Positions 62,357-64,000 of a stretch of 64,000 bases of DNA are shown here, one piece after another; within the stretch, counting starts at the first letter, position 1, and each line of letters opens with the position of its first letter. The position numbers were made by a program, and so were the translations under genes. The DNA is from Alphaproteobacteria bacterium MedPE-SWcel. Lineage in GTDB: Bacteria; Pseudomonadota; Alphaproteobacteria; Rhodobacterales; Rhodobacteraceae. The DNA is taken from assembly GCA_001874255.1 (NCBI GenBank), contig MPDC01000020.1, positions 1-64,000 of the forward strand, given 5' to 3'. Below the pieces are notes generated by a model that searched no databases, had not been told where the DNA came from, and saw only the letters and a list, made by a program, of their open reading frames with translations.

Positions 62357-63133
62357 ATGGCCTATGAGACGATCAACGTCGATATTCAGGACCACGTCTG
62401 CCTTATCAAGCTGAACCGGCCTGAGGCGTTGAACGCGCTTAATTCTGTCCTTCTGGGCGAGCTGTGTTCAGCCCTGGAAGAGGCGGACGCCAGCGACAAG
62501 GTACGATGCATCGTCCTGACCGGATCGGACAAGGCCTTTGCCGCCGGGGCGGACATCAAGGAAATGTCGGAGCTGAGCTATGTGGATGTGTTTTCATCCA
62601 ATCTGTTCGCTGACACCAACGACCGCATTGCCGCCATCCGCAAGCCGATCATCGCGGCCGTTGCGGGCTATGCGCTGGGCGGCGGCTGTGAAGTGGCGAT
62701 GATGTGCGATTTCATCATCGCGGCCGAGACTGCGAAATTCGGCCAGCCGGAAATCAATCTGGGCGTGATTGCCGGCATGGGCGGCACCCAGCGGCTGACG
62801 CATTTCGTGGGCAAGTCCAAATCCATGGACATGAACCTGACGGGCCGTTTCATGACGGCGGAAGAGGCCGAACGCGTCGGTCTCGTGTCTCGTGTCGTCC
62901 CGGCCAAGAAACTGATCGAAGAGGCAATGGCGGCTGCCCAAAAAATCACCGAGAAATCGATTCTCACATCGATTGCGGCCAAAGAGGCCGTCAACCGGGC
63001 GTATGAATTGCCGCTGAGCGAGGGCATGCTGTTCGAGCGGCGGGTCTTTCATTCCATGTTTGCCACGGAAGATCAAAAAGAGGGCATGGCTGCTTTCCTA
63101 GAAAAGCGCGAAGCTCAGTTCCGGGACAAGTAG
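62357..63133 (+). CDS. Enoyl-CoA hydratase (crotonase)
   Basis: A 258-residue crotonase-fold hydratase. The oxyanion-hole segment is [16 protein letters not shown], and the two catalytic Glu are in [20 protein letters not shown] and [20 protein letters not shown]. The C-terminal hydrophobic helix ([18 protein letters not shown]) is normal. It acts in beta-oxidation or related acyl-CoA pathways. In this family the gene regularly sits between mutM and rpsT near the origin. Confidence 0.94.
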   Translation: MAYETINVDIQDHVCLIKLNRPEALNALNSVLLGELCSALEEADASDKVRCIVLTGSDKAFAAGADIKEMSELSYVDVFSSNLFADTNDRIAAIRKPIIAAVAGYALGGGCEVAMMCDFIIAAETAKFGQPEINLGVIAGMGGTQRLTHFVGKSKSMDMNLTGRFMTAEEAERVGLVSRVVPAKKLIEEAMAAAQKITEKSILTSIAAKEAVNRAYELPLSEGMLFERRVFHSMFATEDQKEGMAAFLEKREAQFRDK

Positions 63134-63145
63134 CTATTTATGGGG

Positions 63146-63168
63146 AGGGGCGAGACGGTTTCGCCCCT
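63146..63168 (+). terminator. Hairpin after the enoyl-CoA hydratase gene
   Basis: AGGGGCGA-(7 nt)-TCGCCCCT, perfect 8-bp stem 13 bases past the stop, no clear T-run. The 453-bp gap 63134-63586 that follows holds a short CGGTCAGG pair (63177-63207), the array at 63352 and the rpsT promoter, but no gene. Confidence 0.6.
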
Positions 63169-63351
63169 GTCCTACCGGTCAGGTTCGCCGCTGTCCTATC
63201 GGTCAGGCCGCTGACCGAAGAACCGGGCGATTTTGGTTTTGCGATACTCTGCACAAAAGAAGATCGTGCCTTGGCGCTCCGGCTGACATTTTCGGGTCCC
63301 GGCTCGGGATCCGATGGTTGGCCTGGAGTGGTGGCCCACAGATATGGCCCG

Positions 63352-63403
63352 AGATGTGGCGCAGAGATGTGGCGCAGAGATTTGGCGCAGAGATTTGGCT
63401 CGG
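63352..63403. repeat. 13-bp array, AGATGTGGCGCAG-type, four units
   Basis: AGATGTGGCGCAG, AGATGTGGCGCAG, AGATTTGGCGCAG, AGATTTGGCTCGG at exact 13-bp spacing, preceded by a degenerate 12-bp unit at 63340. It lies about 30 bases upstream of the predicted rpsT promoter, so copy number could affect upstream promoter spacing. Confidence 0.93.
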
Positions 63404-63434
63404 ACATGTATGTGGAATGAGGCGCAATGCTTGC

Positions 63435-63463
63435 TTGCGTATCCGCCGCGAATCCCGTAGAAG
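63435..63463 (+). promoter_or_regulatory. Probable rpsT promoter
   Basis: TTGCGT (63435-63440), 17-bp spacer, TAGAAG (63458-63463). Spacing is ideal and the -35 matches the strong form used in Rhodobacteraceae. The leader to rpsT would be about 115 nt. Confidence 0.45.
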
Positions 63464-63586
63464 CCGCCGCTATACATGCGCGTGCAGCCCGCTCTGGCTA
63501 GAATCACACCCGATGGATCTGATCCGGGTTCGGCTGGCATACGCCATTTTTGAAGACAACGAACCCGTAGATAAGGTCAGTACACC

Positions 63587-63850
63587 ATGGCAAATAGCCC
63601 TCAGGCAAAGAAACGCGCCCGTCAGAACGAAAAGCGTTTTGCTGTCAACAAAGCTCGTCGTTCGCGCATCCGCACATACCTGCGTAAAGTTGAAGAAGCC
63701 ATCGCATCCGGCGACAAGGAAGCGGCAACCGCGGCCCTGCGCGCCGCGCAGCCCGAGCTGATGCGTGGCGTCACCAAAGGCGTATACCACAAGAACACGG
63801 CATCGCGGAAAATCTCCCGTTTGTCCGCTCGCGTGAAATCGCTGGGCTGA
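63587..63850 (+). CDS. rpsT: 30S ribosomal protein S20
   Basis: An 87-residue, very basic S20: [40 protein letters not shown], then [20 protein letters not shown]. It binds 16S rRNA in the small subunit. Complete, with a strong terminator after it. In related genomes dnaA follows directly. Confidence 0.97.
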   Translation: MANSPQAKKRARQNEKRFAVNKARRSRIRTYLRKVEEAIASGDKEAATAALRAAQPELMRGVTKGVYHKNTASRKISRLSARVKSLG

Positions 63851-63924
63851 GTGATTCCCGGGGGCTGTCTCAGGCCAGCTCAACGGGCAGCCCATTGGGC
63901 AACTCAATTCCAGATTTCAACATC

Positions 63925-63955
63925 AAAAGGCACCGCCCCGGCGGTGTCTTTTTTT
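63925..63955 (+). terminator. rpsT intrinsic terminator
   Basis: AAAAGGCACCGC-CCCG-GCGGTGTCTTTTTTT: an 8-bp GC-rich stem (one G-T pair) extended by A/T pairs and a seven-T tract, about 75 bases past the rpsT stop. The remaining 45 bases to the window edge are AT-richer and hold no gene; no DnaA boxes were recognised there. Confidence 0.92.
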
Positions 63956-64000
63956 GTGTGAAGGATTTCGGTCACTTCCATCGAGTCGTAGAGATTCTTT

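Noticed and set aside
63851-64000. oriC with DnaA boxes
   Set aside because: Expected beyond rpsT from gene order, but no DnaA box was recognised within the window.

Overview
The window reads as chromosomal DNA of a marine alphaproteobacterium of the Rhodobacteraceae (Roseobacter group). The evidence is the flaF-flbT flagellin regulatory pair, a serC-type leader upstream of serC-serA, several polyamine-type ABC transporters, Hint-domain secreted proteins, and the order ubiB-ubiE-mutM-enoyl-CoA hydratase-rpsT, which in this family usually runs into dnaA. The right edge is therefore probably close to the replication origin, although dnaA and oriC are not inside the window. No rRNA, tRNA or CRISPR array was seen.

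Layout. 1-440: decayed IS3-type transposase. 570-7600: one end of a flagellar cluster (DUF1217 repeat protein, FlbT, FlaF, flagellin, FlgN-like and FlgJ-like proteins leftward; FliK and FlgD rightward). 7700-21800: a polyamine island with a phosphotransferase, an FAD amine oxidase, a leftward potFGHI-like operon, a GntR-type regulator, a class III aminotransferase and a second complete rightward transporter whose permeases carry unusual extra segments. 21800-27700: lytic transglycosylase, RNase R, a GNAT acetyltransferase and DapE, with a dense palindrome cluster in front of rnr. 28200-32700: two Hint-fold proteins, a predicted glutamate-receptor-like ion channel and a small unknown. 32700-40240: a complete histidine utilisation locus (hutC, hutF / hutI-hutH-hutG-hutU). 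40400-50200: dapD, an FCD regulator, a threonine dehydratase-like enzyme, a LOG-family protein, rlmN, an IalB-like protein, an asparaginase, a YCII protein, a TSUP permease and serB. 50300-57700: serC RNA, serC and serA, a phosphatase, a candidate small RNA, kbl-tdh and an XRE-cupin regulator. 57700-64000: thiolase, ubiB, ubiE, mutM, enoyl-CoA hydratase and rpsT.

Metabolic theme. Much of the window handles amino acids and amines: polyamine import and deamination, histidine to glutamate, threonine to glycine, serine synthesis, asparagine hydrolysis and lysine/diaminopimelate synthesis. Many genes overlap by ATGA, so operons are tight.

The most unusual non-coding signal is a set of short tandem repeats (unit 6-15 bp, each array with its own sequence) in many of the larger intergenic gaps. 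In at least five places (after the channel protein, hutU, the FCD regulator, rlmN and serA) the array starts at or next to the gene's stop codon. In four of these the first unit contains the gene's own last codons and stop; in rlmN the array starts 1 nt after the stop. Later units often carry CCTGA-type sequence, so stop codons recur in shifted frames. A second signal is a run of seven perfect inverted repeats in 187 bp upstream of rnr, and a third is a promoter-structure-terminator unit at 54318-54480 that looks like an uncharacterised small RNA gene.
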